From Bacteroidota bacterium (GTDB taxonomy: Bacteria; Bacteroidota; Bacteroidia; Chitinophagales; Chitinophagaceae): DNA of 64,000 bases. The notes beneath the pieces were generated by a model that was not told the origin of the DNA, searched no databases, and saw only the letters and a list, made by a program, of their open reading frames with translations. The stretch lies in contig CAUJDL010000065.1 in NCBI GenBank assembly GCA_963169635.1, positions 1 to 64,000 on the forward strand. The letters run 5' to 3'. The translations under genes and the position numbers were made by a program. Shown one piece after another: positions 45,571 through 55,068 of the stretch. Each line of letters begins with the position of its first letter. Position 1 is the stretch's first letter.

Positions 45571-46821
45571 ATGTTAGCAAATTATCAGCACTCAGTAACA
45601 GAAAGATTTTTACAGTATGTACAAATAGATACACAAAGTAATCCTCAAAGCGAAACACACCCTACAACAGAAAAGCAAAAAGATTTATCTACACTTTTAG
45701 CAGAGCAATTAAAAGCATTGGGTTTGGTAGATGTAATGACAGATGAGTTTGGCTATGTTTATGCTACAATACCTGCTAACACTAATAAAAAAGTACCAAC
45801 TATTTGTTTTTGTAGCCATGTAGATACTGCACCAGATTGTAGTGGTACTAATGTAAAACCTTTGGTACATCATCATTATTCAGGAGAAGATATTGTATTG
45901 CCAGATGATACTACACAAATACTTTCAGTAAAAGATTATCCTTATTTAACACAACACATTGGTAAAACAATTATTACAGCAAGTGGAAATACTTTATTAG
46001 GTGCAGATGATAAAGCAGGTGTTGCTATTATTATGGATATGGTACAGTATATTACTACACATCCACAAATACTACATGGCGATATAAAAATATTATTTAC
46101 ACCAGATGAAGAAGTAGGAAAAGGGACAGCTAAAGTAGATTTAAAAAAATTAGGTGCCGATTTTGGTTATACTTTAGATGGTGGCGAATTAGGCACTTTA
46201 GAAGATGAAACTTTTAGTGCCGATGCTGCTACAATTACTGTAAATGGTGTAATTGCACATCCTGGTTATGCAAAAAATAAATTAGTAAATGCTTTAAAAA
46301 TTGTAGGAGAAATTTTAGCAGCTTTACCTAAAAATGAATTTAGTCCAGAAACTACTTCAGGCAGAGAAGGTTTTGTACATCCTGTAAGTATAGAAGGCAT
46401 TGCAGAAAAAGCATCTATACAATTTATTGTGAGAGATTTTATTACTGCAAAATTAACAGAGCATGAAGCAAGGCTTAAACAAATAGCAGAAGATATTGTA
46501 GCTACTTATCAAGGGGTAACTATGCAATTTGATCTACAAGAGCAGTACAGAAATATGAAGGAAGTGTTAGACAAACACCCTCAAGTAGTAGCCAATGCAG
46601 CAACTGCATATAAAAGAGCAGGTATAAATGTTATTAAAGAACCTATAAGAGGTGGTACAGATGGTAGCAGATTAAGTTTTATGGGTTTGCCAAGTCCTAA
46701 TATTTTTACAGGTATGCAAGCAATACATAGTAAAAAAGAATGGGTAGGTGTAAGTGATATGGAAAAAGCTGTAGAAGTTTTAGTTAACTTAGTACAAGTA
46801 TGGGAAGAAACGAGTAATTAA
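45571..46821 (+). CDS. pepT: Peptidase T (tripeptide aminopeptidase)
   Basis: A 416-residue M20-family aminopeptidase that removes the N-terminal residue from tripeptides. The two-zinc site is visible in CSHVDTAPD (His, Asp), LGADDKAG (bridging Asp), PDEEVGKG (catalytic Glu) and the late TGMQAIHSKKEW (His). The start YVQIDTQSNP is typical of PepT, and length is normal. An ABC ATPase gene begins 26 bases downstream on the same strand. Confidence 0.94.
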   Translation: MLANYQHSVTERFLQYVQIDTQSNPQSETHPTTEKQKDLSTLLAEQLKALGLVDVMTDEFGYVYATIPANTNKKVPTICFCSHVDTAPDCSGTNVKPLVHHHYSGEDIVLPDDTTQILSVKDYPYLTQHIGKTIITASGNTLLGADDKAGVAIIMDMVQYITTHPQILHGDIKILFTPDEEVGKGTAKVDLKKLGADFGYTLDGGELGTLEDETFSADAATITVNGVIAHPGYAKNKLVNALKIVGEILAALPKNEFSPETTSGREGFVHPVSIEGIAEKASIQFIVRDFITAKLTEHEARLKQIAEDIVATYQGVTMQFDLQEQYRNMKEVLDKHPQVVANAATAYKRAGINVIKEPIRGGTDGSRLSFMGLPSPNIFTGMQAIHSKKEWVGVSDMEKAVEVLVNLVQVWEETSN

Positions 46822-46847
46822 ATTATCAATCAATAAAAATTATTTAC

Positions 46848-47747
46848 ATGAATACGCCTGTTTTATCTATTCAAAACTTAGCAAAAAATTATGGTAATAT
46901 TAGAGCATTAGATGGCATTAGTTATGATATTCCTAAGGGTTGTGTTTTTGGTATTTTAGGTCCTAATGGAAGTGGTAAAACAACTACTTTAGGTATTATC
47001 TTAAATGTATTAAATCAAACTAATGGATCATTCTTATGGTTTGGAAAACCCAGTGATGCAAATACAAGAAAGCAAATAGGTAGTTTATTAGAAACACCTA
47101 ATTTTTATCATTATTTATCTGCTGTAGATAATTTAAAAATTACACAAGCAATCAGTCATAGAGGTAGTAAAGAAGATATAGAAAGGGTGTTAGAAATTGT
47201 AAATCTTTCTCAAAGAAAAAATAGTAAGTTTAAAACCTATAGCTTAGGTATGAAACAAAGATTAGCTATAGCTGCAGCATTATTAGGCAATCCACAAGTT
47301 TTAGTGTTTGATGAACCAACCAATGGCTTAGACCCAGTAGGCATTGCAGAAATAAGAGAGCTTATAAAAAAATTAGCTAATGATGGTAAAACAATTATTA
47401 TGGCTAGTCATTTATTAGATGAAGTAGAAAAAGTTTGTACACATGTAGCCATAATGAAAAAAGGAGCATTATTAGCTGCCGGTCCTGTAGATGAAGTTTT
47501 GGTAAATGAAGATATAGTAGAAGTATCATCAGATAATTTAGAGCAATTAAGTACTATTTTAAAAGATTATTCAGGTGTACAACAAATAAAACAAGAAAAC
47601 AATAAACTACAGGTATATTTTAAAATGGGCACATCTAATTTAAGAGATATAAATCAGTTTTGCTTTAATAATGGTGTAATTTTAAATTTATTATCTATTA
47701 AAAGAAAAAGTTTAGAAGCTAAGTTTTTTGAACTAACTAATAACTAA
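46848..47747 (+). CDS. ABC transporter ATP-binding protein (ABC-2 type), without adjacent permease
   Basis: A 299-residue ATPase with all motifs intact: Walker A GPNGSGKTT at 38-46, signature YSLGMKQR, Walker B VLVFDEPTNGLDP and switch His in MASHLLDE. The C-terminal 80 residues are an extra domain seen in ABC-2 type exporters. A permease subunit would normally follow, but the next gene after 253 bases is a SusC-type receptor. The partner must be elsewhere or lost. Substrate unknown. Confidence 0.87.
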   Translation: MNTPVLSIQNLAKNYGNIRALDGISYDIPKGCVFGILGPNGSGKTTTLGIILNVLNQTNGSFLWFGKPSDANTRKQIGSLLETPNFYHYLSAVDNLKITQAISHRGSKEDIERVLEIVNLSQRKNSKFKTYSLGMKQRLAIAAALLGNPQVLVFDEPTNGLDPVGIAEIRELIKKLANDGKTIIMASHLLDEVEKVCTHVAIMKKGALLAAGPVDEVLVNEDIVEVSSDNLEQLSTILKDYSGVQQIKQENNKLQVYFKMGTSNLRDINQFCFNNGVILNLLSIKRKSLEAKFFELTNN

Positions 47748-47868
47748 TTCAATAGTATATATTTAATAATATCAATATATTCAATATATTTGTTTACAGC
47801 TATTTAATTTATTTTATAAAAATTTCCTCTATTTTTTGCAGCATATTATCAATATAATTGTCTTAAGT

Positions 47869-47897
47869 TTTGTTAAGGTTTTGTTATCAGAACTTTG
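47869..47897 (+). promoter_or_regulatory. Putative promoter of the SusC/D locus
   Basis: TTTG at 47869-47872 and GAACTTTG at 47890-47897 (one mismatch to TAnnTTTG) are 17 bases apart. The leader would be about 95 bases and includes a hairpin, TTTGTC/GACAAA, at 47965-47981. The rest of the 253-base gap is AT-rich with no other feature seen. Confidence 0.4.
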
Positions 47898-48000
47898 GCA
47901 TAATAAATTTTGAATTATCAAAAAAGTTAAAAAAAGTTATGGTAATTCAAAAAAATGTTAAATATTTGTCGTCAAGACAAAAGTCTATTAATCGTTTAAA

Positions 48001-51000
48001 ATGAAACAATTTATGAGAAAACTCGCAATTCTGCTTTTGAGTATCTGCATAAGTGCAGGTATTGCAACAGCTCAGTCAGGCAGGACTGTAACGGGTGTTG
48101 TTAAAGATGATAGTGGCAAACCCGTAGCTGATGCATCAGTTGTAGTAAAAGGTACAACTTTAGGTACAACCACAGATGCTAAAGGAGCATTTTCTATTAG
48201 TGCTGTGCCAACATCAGCAAAAACTTTAGAAATTTCTTCTTTTGGTTTTGAAACACAAACTGTATCAATTGGTTCAGGTAGTGTTTCTGTAACGTTAAAA
48301 GCTTCTACTGATGAAGAATTAGGAGAAGTAGTAGTAAGTGTACCTTATGGTACTGTAAAGAAAAAAGCCTTCGTAGGTTCAGAAACTACAGTATCTACTA
48401 CATCAATCAAAAAACAACAAGTAACTTCAGTTACTAAAGTTTTAGAAGGATTAGTACCAGGGTTACAAGCTACTAATGGTGGTGGTGCTCCAGGTTCTGG
48501 GTCATCAATCTTAATTCGTGGTATAGGTTCTTATAGTGGTAGCAGTGCTCCACTTTATGTAGTTAATGGTGTTCCTTACAATGGTTCTATTTCATCTATT
48601 TCTACAGATGATATAGAATCTGTTACAATATTAAAAGATGCTTCTGCTGCTGCATTATATGGTTCACGTGCAGCTAATGGAGTTATCATGATTACAACTA
48701 AATCTGGTAAAAAAGGAAAAGCAAATGTTTCTGTAACAGTTCGTCAGGGCTTTATGAGCAGAGGTATTCCAGAATATGACAGATTAGATCAAAAAGGATA
48801 TTATGAAATGATGTGGGAAGCAATTAGAAATGCACAAATGTATGGTGTAAACCAATTAAGTGCTGCTGCTGCAGGTGCTACTGCTTCTCAACAATTAATT
48901 GGTGGTGGTTTAATTTATAATGCTTACAATGTTGCTAATAACGTATTAGTTGACCCTGTAACTGGTAAATTAAATTCTGCTGCTTCTTTACGTTGGACAG
49001 ATTCTTGGGAAAAAGAATTATATAAAGTTGCTCCACGTACAAATGTTAACGTAAACATTTCTGGTGGCGATGGTAAAAGTGATTACTTCTTATCATTAGG
49101 TTATTTAAATGAAGATGGTACAGTAAAACTTACCAACTACAAACGTTATAACTTACGTATGAAAGTAAATACTCAAGCTACAGAATGGATGAAAGCTGGT
49201 ATAGAATTAGATGGAGCTGTATCTAGCAGATCAGATGCTATTGGCCAAGGTGGTGGTACTGCAGGTAGTAGTGCATTTTTCTTCTCTAGAAACGTAGCAC
49301 CAATTTATCCTGTTTATGAGTATGACCCAGTTACAGGTGCTCCAGTTTTAGACCCTATCACTGGTGTTCAACGTTTTGATTGGGGTGGTACAGGAAGCAA
49401 CATGGGTACAAGACCTTATTTAGGTAATGTAAACCCATTAGGTGCATTAACTTTAGATGACAGAAGTTCTACAGTATTTAATGGTAATGGTAATACTTAC
49501 TTAGAAATTAAGTTCTTAAAAGACTTTAAATTTAAAACTACTTTTGGTTTAAATTTATATAATTCAAGATCTACAACATACCAAAATAACCAATTTGGTG
49601 ATGCTTCTGTAAATGGTGGTCGTTCTACAAAAGGATCAGATTTACAAATTTCTTATACATTTAACCAAGTTTTTTCTTGGGCTAAATCATTTGGCAATCA
49701 TAATGTAAGTGCATTAGCTGGTCACGAAAATTATAAATATAAATATAACTACGTATCTGCTAATAAACAAGGATTCCAATTCCCTGGTCAAACAGAATTA
49801 AATAATGGTACAGAAATTTTTGGACAACCTTCTTCTGGTGAAGATAATCACAGAATAGAAAGTTACTTTGCAGGTGTTCAATATAACTATAATCAAAAAT
49901 ATTTATTATCTGCAAGTTTCCGTACAGATGGTTCTTCAAGATTTAGAAAAGAAATTCGTTGGGGTAAATTCTATTCTGCTGGTGCAGGATGGGTTATTTC
50001 TCAAGAAGATTTCTTGAAAAATGTTAATTGGATTAATGAATTGAAATTTAAAGTAAGTTATGGTGAACAAGGTAATGAAGAAATAGGCTTATATTATCCA
50101 TACAGATTATATTATTATGCTAATGGTGTTGGTGGTTATACACCTCCTTCAAGACCATCTGCATCTGACTTGAAATGGGAAGGTAACCAAACATTTAATA
50201 TTGGTTTCGACTTTGCATTCTTTAAAAGAAGATTACAAGGTACTATTGAGTACTTTAACAGAGTAAGTAACGACTTATTATTTGATGTACCTCAACCAAT
50301 TTCAACTGGTTACTTATCTGCATTCCAAAATATTGGTGCATTGAAAAATACAGGTATCGAACTTCAATTAGGTTACAATATTATGCGTAAAAAGAACTTT
50401 GATTGGAGAGCAGATCTTAACTTAACTCATTACAAAAACAAATTCACTAAATTACCTCCAGGACAACGTGAAAAAGGTATAGTTTCTGGTACTAAGAAGT
50501 TAATGGAAGGTCGTTCATTATATGACTTTTGGTTAAAAGAGTTTGCTGGCGTAAATGCTGCAACTGGTGAAGCTATGTTCTATAAAGATGTATTAGGTTT
50601 AGATGGTAAACCAACTGGTGATAGAGTATTAACTAGCAACTGGACTGATGGTAGCTACTACTATCATGGTAGTGCAATACCTGATTTCTATGGTGGTTTA
50701 ACTAACTCATTCCGTTATAAAAACTTCGATTTATCATTCTTATTTACATTCTCTTATGGTAGCGAATTTTATGATGGTAACTATGCAGGTTTAATGCACG
50801 TTGGAGAATTTGGTCAAGCTTGGTCATCTGATATCGTTAACAGATGGCAAAAACCAGGTGATATCACTAATGTTCCTAAAGTTCAAAATGGTTTACAAGC
50901 TACTCAAGGCGGTACATCTACAAGATTCTTAATGGATGGTTCTTACTTGAATTTCAAAAACATAACTTTAAGTTATACTTTACCTAAAAATGTTACTAAT

Positions 51001-51162
51001 AAATTAAAAATTTCTGGTGCTCAAGTATTTGGTAACGTAGATAATGTAGTTCTTTTCACAGCTAAAAAAGGTATGAACCCTCAACTTGGCTTTAGTGGTG
51101 TAAGTGATGCTACTTATCCTCCATTTAGAACAGTAACTTTTGGTATTAACGTTAACTTATAA
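48001..51162 (+). CDS. SusC/RagA family TonB-linked outer-membrane receptor
   Basis: A 1053-residue TonB-dependent transporter with a signal peptide ending at ATAQS, then a carboxypeptidase-regulatory-like domain (about 28-112, GRTVTGVVKDDSGKPV). The plug domain (about 130-235) includes SSILIRGIGS and KDASAAALYGSRAANG, and the rest is a 22-strand barrel. It imports oligosaccharides or peptides together with its SusD-like lid. There is no N-terminal anti-sigma-interacting (STN) domain and no sigma/anti-sigma pair nearby. The substrate is unknown. susD-like and a third lipoprotein gene follow closely. Confidence 0.95.
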   Translation: MKQFMRKLAILLLSICISAGIATAQSGRTVTGVVKDDSGKPVADASVVVKGTTLGTTTDAKGAFSISAVPTSAKTLEISSFGFETQTVSIGSGSVSVTLKASTDEELGEVVVSVPYGTVKKKAFVGSETTVSTTSIKKQQVTSVTKVLEGLVPGLQATNGGGAPGSGSSILIRGIGSYSGSSAPLYVVNGVPYNGSISSISTDDIESVTILKDASAAALYGSRAANGVIMITTKSGKKGKANVSVTVRQGFMSRGIPEYDRLDQKGYYEMMWEAIRNAQMYGVNQLSAAAAGATASQQLIGGGLIYNAYNVANNVLVDPVTGKLNSAASLRWTDSWEKELYKVAPRTNVNVNISGGDGKSDYFLSLGYLNEDGTVKLTNYKRYNLRMKVNTQATEWMKAGIELDGAVSSRSDAIGQGGGTAGSSAFFFSRNVAPIYPVYEYDPVTGAPVLDPITGVQRFDWGGTGSNMGTRPYLGNVNPLGALTLDDRSSTVFNGNGNTYLEIKFLKDFKFKTTFGLNLYNSRSTTYQNNQFGDASVNGGRSTKGSDLQISYTFNQVFSWAKSFGNHNVSALAGHENYKYKYNYVSANKQGFQFPGQTELNNGTEIFGQPSSGEDNHRIESYFAGVQYNYNQKYLLSASFRTDGSSRFRKEIRWGKFYSAGAGWVISQEDFLKNVNWINELKFKVSYGEQGNEEIGLYYPYRLYYYANGVGGYTPPSRPSASDLKWEGNQTFNIGFDFAFFKRRLQGTIEYFNRVSNDLLFDVPQPISTGYLSAFQNIGALKNTGIELQLGYNIMRKKNFDWRADLNLTHYKNKFTKLPPGQREKGIVSGTKKLMEGRSLYDFWLKEFAGVNAATGEAMFYKDVLGLDGKPTGDRVLTSNWTDGSYYYHGSAIPDFYGGLTNSFRYKNFDLSFLFTFSYGSEFYDGNYAGLMHVGEFGQAWSSDIVNRWQKPGDITNVPKVQNGLQATQGGTSTRFLMDGSYLNFKNITLSYTLPKNVTNKLKISGAQVFGNVDNVVLFTAKKGMNPQLGFSGVSDATYPPFRTVTFGINVNL

Positions 51163-51184
51163 TTCAACAATTAAATTAAACTAT

Positions 51185-52699
51185 ATGAAACATATATTTA
51201 AGAAATCTCTTGCTATCGCCGTTTCACTTTCAATAGTGACATTGGTAGGTTGTAAGAAAGATTATTTAGAAACAACTCCGAGTGATGGAGTTACAGAACA
51301 ACAGATTTATTCTAATACCGCAGATATAGTACCTGTATTAGATGGAGCATATTTAAGCTTATTTGAGTATGGTATTAATGGTACTACTGGTCATGATAAC
51401 TATGGTCAAAAAGCAGTTGATTTATCAAATGACTTAGTTGGTCAAGATATGATAGTTCACTCTCAAGGTTATGGTTGGTTTAACAGAGACTACCAATACA
51501 CTGAGTGGCAATTACCTACACCATCAAATCGTAGATCAGATATTGTTTGGTATTTGTATTATAATGTAATTAAAACAGCTAATGCAATTATTGCCAACGT
51601 AGATGGCTCTAATGGTGCAACTGCTTTAAAAGAATCTTTAAAAGGACAAGCTTATGGTCTTAGAGCTTATGCTTATTATTATTTAATCAATAATTATCAG
51701 CAAACTTTTAAAGGAAATGAATCTAAACCAGGCGTTCCTATTTATATTGCAGATGCAACAGCAGGTGCTGCAAGAGGTACAGTTCAATTAACTTACGATC
51801 AAATTAAAGCAGATTTAAATGCTGCTGAAGCTTTACTTACTGGTAAAACAAGAGCTAGTAAAGTAAATATTGATGTGCAAGTAATTAAAGGCTTTAAAGC
51901 AAGAGTAGCTTTATTACAAGAAGATTGGGCTACTGCTGCAACTAATGCTAGTCAGGCTCGTGCAGGTTATTCATTTATGTCTCCAGCACAATACACAGCA
52001 TTTACTGCTTTCTCTACATTATCTTCTCCAGAAGTAATGTGGGGTTCTTTAATACCTAACGACCAAGCAACTATCTATGCTTCTTTCATGTCTCACATGG
52101 ATGTTAGAGCTTCTGGTTATGCTGCATTAGGTGGTCAAAAGAAAATTACAAAAGATTTATACGATCAAATGTCTGGTGCTGATATTAGAAAAGCTGTATT
52201 TACTGCTCCTGGTGCAGGTAGTGGTTCTAATGTAGAATATAATCAACGCAAATTCCAACTTCCTGCAACAGGTAGCTGGGCTGCAGATTATATTTACATG
52301 CGTAATGCAGAAATGTATTTAATAGAAGCTGAAGCATTAGCAAGAAGTAATAACGATGCTGGTGCAAGAACTGCATTAGAAACTTTAGTGCAAAGTCGTT
52401 TACCAGGTTATTCTGCTGCTTCTTTAAATGGAGCTGCTCTTTTAAATGAAATTCTTTTACAAAGAAGAATGGAACTTTGGGGAGAAGGCTTCTCTATGTT
52501 AGATATTAAGAGATTAAAAACTGGTTTAAACAGACCAACTGGTGCAAACAATCATGGTGGTGTTAACTCTACAGGTAATCCTAATTTAAACCCTATGGTT
52601 TATACTTTACCTGATGCAGATCCTAAATTCTTGATGAGAATTCCTCAACGTGAATTGGATAATAATTCTAATATGACTGCAGCAGACCAAAACCCATAA
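51185..52699 (+). CDS. SusD/RagB family nutrient-binding lipoprotein
   Basis: A 504-residue surface lipoprotein that caps the SusC channel and binds the substrate. The signal peptide ends at the lipobox LVGCKKDYLE. Family features are the TETTPSDGVTEQQIYSN-like start (YLETTPSDGVTEQQIYSN) with helical TPR regions, GQAYGLRAYAYYYLIN and a C-terminal LLNEILLQRRMELWGEG. ATG 51185 is chosen since it directly precedes the signal peptide. A longer form from 51140 would overlap susC. Substrate not predictable. Confidence 0.94.
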   Translation: MKHIFKKSLAIAVSLSIVTLVGCKKDYLETTPSDGVTEQQIYSNTADIVPVLDGAYLSLFEYGINGTTGHDNYGQKAVDLSNDLVGQDMIVHSQGYGWFNRDYQYTEWQLPTPSNRRSDIVWYLYYNVIKTANAIIANVDGSNGATALKESLKGQAYGLRAYAYYYLINNYQQTFKGNESKPGVPIYIADATAGAARGTVQLTYDQIKADLNAAEALLTGKTRASKVNIDVQVIKGFKARVALLQEDWATAATNASQARAGYSFMSPAQYTAFTAFSTLSSPEVMWGSLIPNDQATIYASFMSHMDVRASGYAALGGQKKITKDLYDQMSGADIRKAVFTAPGAGSGSNVEYNQRKFQLPATGSWAADYIYMRNAEMYLIEAEALARSNNDAGARTALETLVQSRLPGYSAASLNGAALLNEILLQRRMELWGEGFSMLDIKRLKTGLNRPTGANNHGGVNSTGNPNLNPMVYTLPDADPKFLMRIPQRELDNNSNMTAADQNP

Positions 52700-52724
52700 T
52701 ATATAACAATCAAATATTAAATTT

Positions 52725-53594
52725 ATGAATAAAATATTTAAAACATTCTTAGCAGGTTTAGCTATCGTAAGCTTAGCTTCTTGTAAAAAGAATAACTATG
52801 TCATTGATAAAGATGCTTTGACAGTTCCAGAGTATGCACAATTCATATTACCTGGATATGCACCAAGAGATTATTTTATAGATAATAGTGGTACATCTGA
52901 ATATAAAATTCCTTTAGGATTTACCAATGTTTCTAATGCAGACAGAACTATTGAAATTAGCTATACATCACCTACAGGTGCTGTAGCTGGTACTCAATAT
53001 ACTGCTCCTACAAGTGTAGTGGTTAAAGCTGGTGAAGCTTTATCTTCTATAGCTGTAAAAGGCCTTTTTGCAGGATATAATGGTGGTAGAGTTGACTCTT
53101 TAAAAGTTAAAGTTGGTACTTTAACTGGTGGAGCTAAATCTATGACTGGTAAAGATTCTGTTTGGTTAATTATGAGACAGTATTGTGCTATTACAAATTT
53201 TGCTACCCAATTTGGTGGTAGTTATGCTAATACAATGGAGCCAAGTTATGGTCCTTACACTACTACTGTAAGTAATGTAGTACCTACAGCTACTGGTAAA
53301 GCAAATGCAGATATTGCTAATCTTTACGATTATGGTGGTTATGTAGTTGGTAACTTTGATTGGAGTACTGTTGGTAACAACAAATTAACTATACCTGCAA
53401 AATATACAGGTGTTAATGTATCTTCTGGTGGTACAGATTACCAATTATGGATTAAAACAAATACTGCATCAAAAAGTACTTTCTCTGCTTGCGATAACAC
53501 TATAACAGTTTATATAGATGCTATGGCATATACATTAGGTGGTACTTTTGCTGGCAACTTTAGTTCAAACTATAAAATTGTAATGGCAAGATAA
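52725..53594 (+). CDS. SusE-position surface lipoprotein (DUF4843-like)
   Basis: A 289-residue lipoprotein (signal ending LASCKKNN) encoded 25 bases after the susD-like gene, at the position of SusE/SusF-type accessory binding proteins. The first domain (about 35-130) resembles a Calx-beta/DUF4843 Ig-like fold with GTQYTAPTSVVVKAGE. The second part is beta-rich and contains a TMEPSYGPYTTTVSNV stretch. It is likely surface-exposed and involved in binding the transported substrate (inference from position). A terminator follows. Confidence 0.72.
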   Translation: MNKIFKTFLAGLAIVSLASCKKNNYVIDKDALTVPEYAQFILPGYAPRDYFIDNSGTSEYKIPLGFTNVSNADRTIEISYTSPTGAVAGTQYTAPTSVVVKAGEALSSIAVKGLFAGYNGGRVDSLKVKVGTLTGGAKSMTGKDSVWLIMRQYCAITNFATQFGGSYANTMEPSYGPYTTTVSNVVPTATGKANADIANLYDYGGYVVGNFDWSTVGNNKLTIPAKYTGVNVSSGGTDYQLWIKTNTASKSTFSACDNTITVYIDAMAYTLGGTFAGNFSSNYKIVMAR

Positions 53595-53623
53595 TTCTTG
53601 AATTCAATTATATATTTAATATA

Positions 53624-53656
53624 ATAGTGCTGCTTTATAGCAGCACTATTTTTTTG
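53624..53656 (+). terminator. Terminator of the SusC/D locus
   Basis: An 11-bp perfect stem ATAGTGCTGCT/AGCAGCACTAT (53624-53634, 53639-53649) with loop TTAT is followed by a T run. Confidence 0.9.
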
Positions 53657-53709
53657 CATTTAATCATCTGCAACTTTAATAGCTGGTTACTTTAAAATAT
53701 GCAAAAAAT

Positions 53710-53734
53710 AAAGGCTACCCAATGGGTAGCCTTT
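53710..53734 (-). terminator. Terminator of rplS
   Basis: An 11-bp perfect stem AAAGGCTACCC/GGGTAGCCTTT with a 3-base loop lies 22 bases beyond the rplS stop on the minus strand. The minus-strand continuation is ATTTTTTG. Confidence 0.85.
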
Positions 53735-53756
53735 AAATATTTTTCTTAGAAAATGC

Positions 53757-54116
53757 TTATAAAGTTTTAATACGTTTTTCTTTAATTCTTGCACTTTTAC
53801 CACTTCTTTCACGTAAGTAAAATAATTTAGCACGACGCACTTTACCTACTCTATTTAAAATAATAGAATCTACATTTGGAGAAGTAAAAGGAAATAAACG
53901 TTCTACACCTATACCATCAGAAATTTTACGAACAGTAAAAGTTGCTGTAGCTCCATTACCTTGTATTTTAATTACATCGCCACGAAAGCTTTGAATACGC
54001 TCTTTACCACCTTCTATAATTTTATAGTTTACAGTAATATTATCTCCAGCTTTAAACTTTGGATGATTTTTTGAGCTCATTAATTGCTCATGTATAAATT
54101 GAACTGCTTGGTTCAT
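53757..54116 (-). CDS. rplS: Ribosomal protein L19
   Basis: A 119-residue bL19 of the large ribosomal subunit, at the subunit interface. Recognised by [44 protein letters not shown] and the closing [17 protein letters not shown] (key RRAKLFYLR). ATG 54116 is the start. An upstream in-frame ATG at 54161 would place 15 codons across the promoter's -7 element, so it is unlikely. The gene forms its own unit with promoter and terminator. Confidence 0.96.
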   Translation of the reverse strand: MNQAVQFIHEQLMSSKNHPKFKAGDNITVNYKIIEGGKERIQSFRGDVIKIQGNGATATFTVRKISDGIGVERLFPFTSPNVDSIILNRVGKVRRAKLFYLRERSGKSARIKEKRIKTL

Positions 54117-54138
54117 AACTCTATCTTTTTTGGGACGG

Positions 54139-54146
54139 CAAAAGTA
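54139..54146 (-). promoter_or_regulatory. -7 element of rplS
   Basis: The minus strand reads TACTTTTG, an exact TAnnTTTG match, 22 bases before the rplS ATG at 54116. Confidence 0.6.
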
Positions 54147-54207
54147 AGGTGTTAATTTCAAATAGAAAAACCTTTTTACAGTTTTTTATAAAAGAAACTA
54201 TTTTTAT

Positions 54208-54846
54208 TTAATCTTTTACAATATAATGTACACCATTAGATTTAGAAAAATAACGAATAACAATAGGCTGATTGCTAAAATAATCTTGAATAGCTTTATT
54301 TTCAGCCTCTTTCTTATAATAATTATTTATAATAAGTATGCCTTTGTGTACTATTCTAGGATATAAATATTGCATTGCAGTTAAGGTATGCTCATAATTA
54401 TCTAAATCTATAACTAATAAGGCAATTTTTAATTCAGGATGCTCCATTAAATAATTTGGTAAAGTTTCTGCAATAGCACCTGGTACAAAATCTATGGCTT
54501 CGTCTTTACTTTTTTGTACTAAATTATTTTTAGTTGCAGTTATTGTTTGAGTATCTTTAACTACAAGCCTTTGTTCTTTATCTACAACAGTGGTTTCTAA
54601 AATTGAAGAAGATTTTTCAAATGCTATTAAAGGCTGTTGAGGATTATATTCATTTAACTTCTTAAAAAACGAAAAATAGCCAAAACTTTCATCATTATTA
54701 ATACCACATTTTAATATAGACCCATCTAATTTACTTACAAGTTTATACATTTCGTAATAAGTAAGTAATCTTTCTGTTTGTGGCTCATATTGCTGATGAA
54801 TAAGCAATTCATGCTCTAATAAATAATTTGTTATAGATTTTGACAT
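54208..54846 (-). CDS. TylF/MycF-like methyltransferase-fold protein
   Basis: A 212-residue protein that resembles the TylF/macrocin O-methyltransferase family. The LLVIDLDNYEHTLTAMQYLYPRIV region (key IDLDNYEHT) is the family's metal/substrate strand, followed by GILIINNYY. The S-adenosylmethionine loop is weak: GSILKCGINNDES in place of the usual Gly-rich ECGVWRG. Catalysis is thus doubtful and the protein may be a divergent member. It stands alone between rplS and the divergent rsmE. Confidence 0.6.
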   Translation of the reverse strand: MSKSITNYLLEHELLIHQQYEPQTERLLTYYEMYKLVSKLDGSILKCGINNDESFGYFSFFKKLNEYNPQQPLIAFEKSSSILETTVVDKEQRLVVKDTQTITATKNNLVQKSKDEAIDFVPGAIAETLPNYLMEHPELKIALLVIDLDNYEHTLTAMQYLYPRIVHKGILIINNYYKKEAENKAIQDYFSNQPIVIRYFSKSNGVHYIVKD

Positions 54847-55068
54847 ATATCAATTGTTATAAATAAACAATTGGTTTTCACGCTAGAATTGTTTGGTACG
54901 GAACTTCTTTTTTGCAAAAGAAATGGATTATGAACTATGATGTATTTTATTAATAAAAGGTTGCATATATCTTGTATATTCTTTCATTTATTTTTTATGA
55001 GTAAATACTTTATATCTGTAATTTATAAAATGATTAAATAATTACTTTTCAGTTTATACTTTTGCTAT

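Noticed and set aside
54117-54161. Extended N-terminus of ribosomal protein L19
   Set aside because: The extension overlaps an exact -7 promoter element; L19 normally starts near [11 protein letters not shown].
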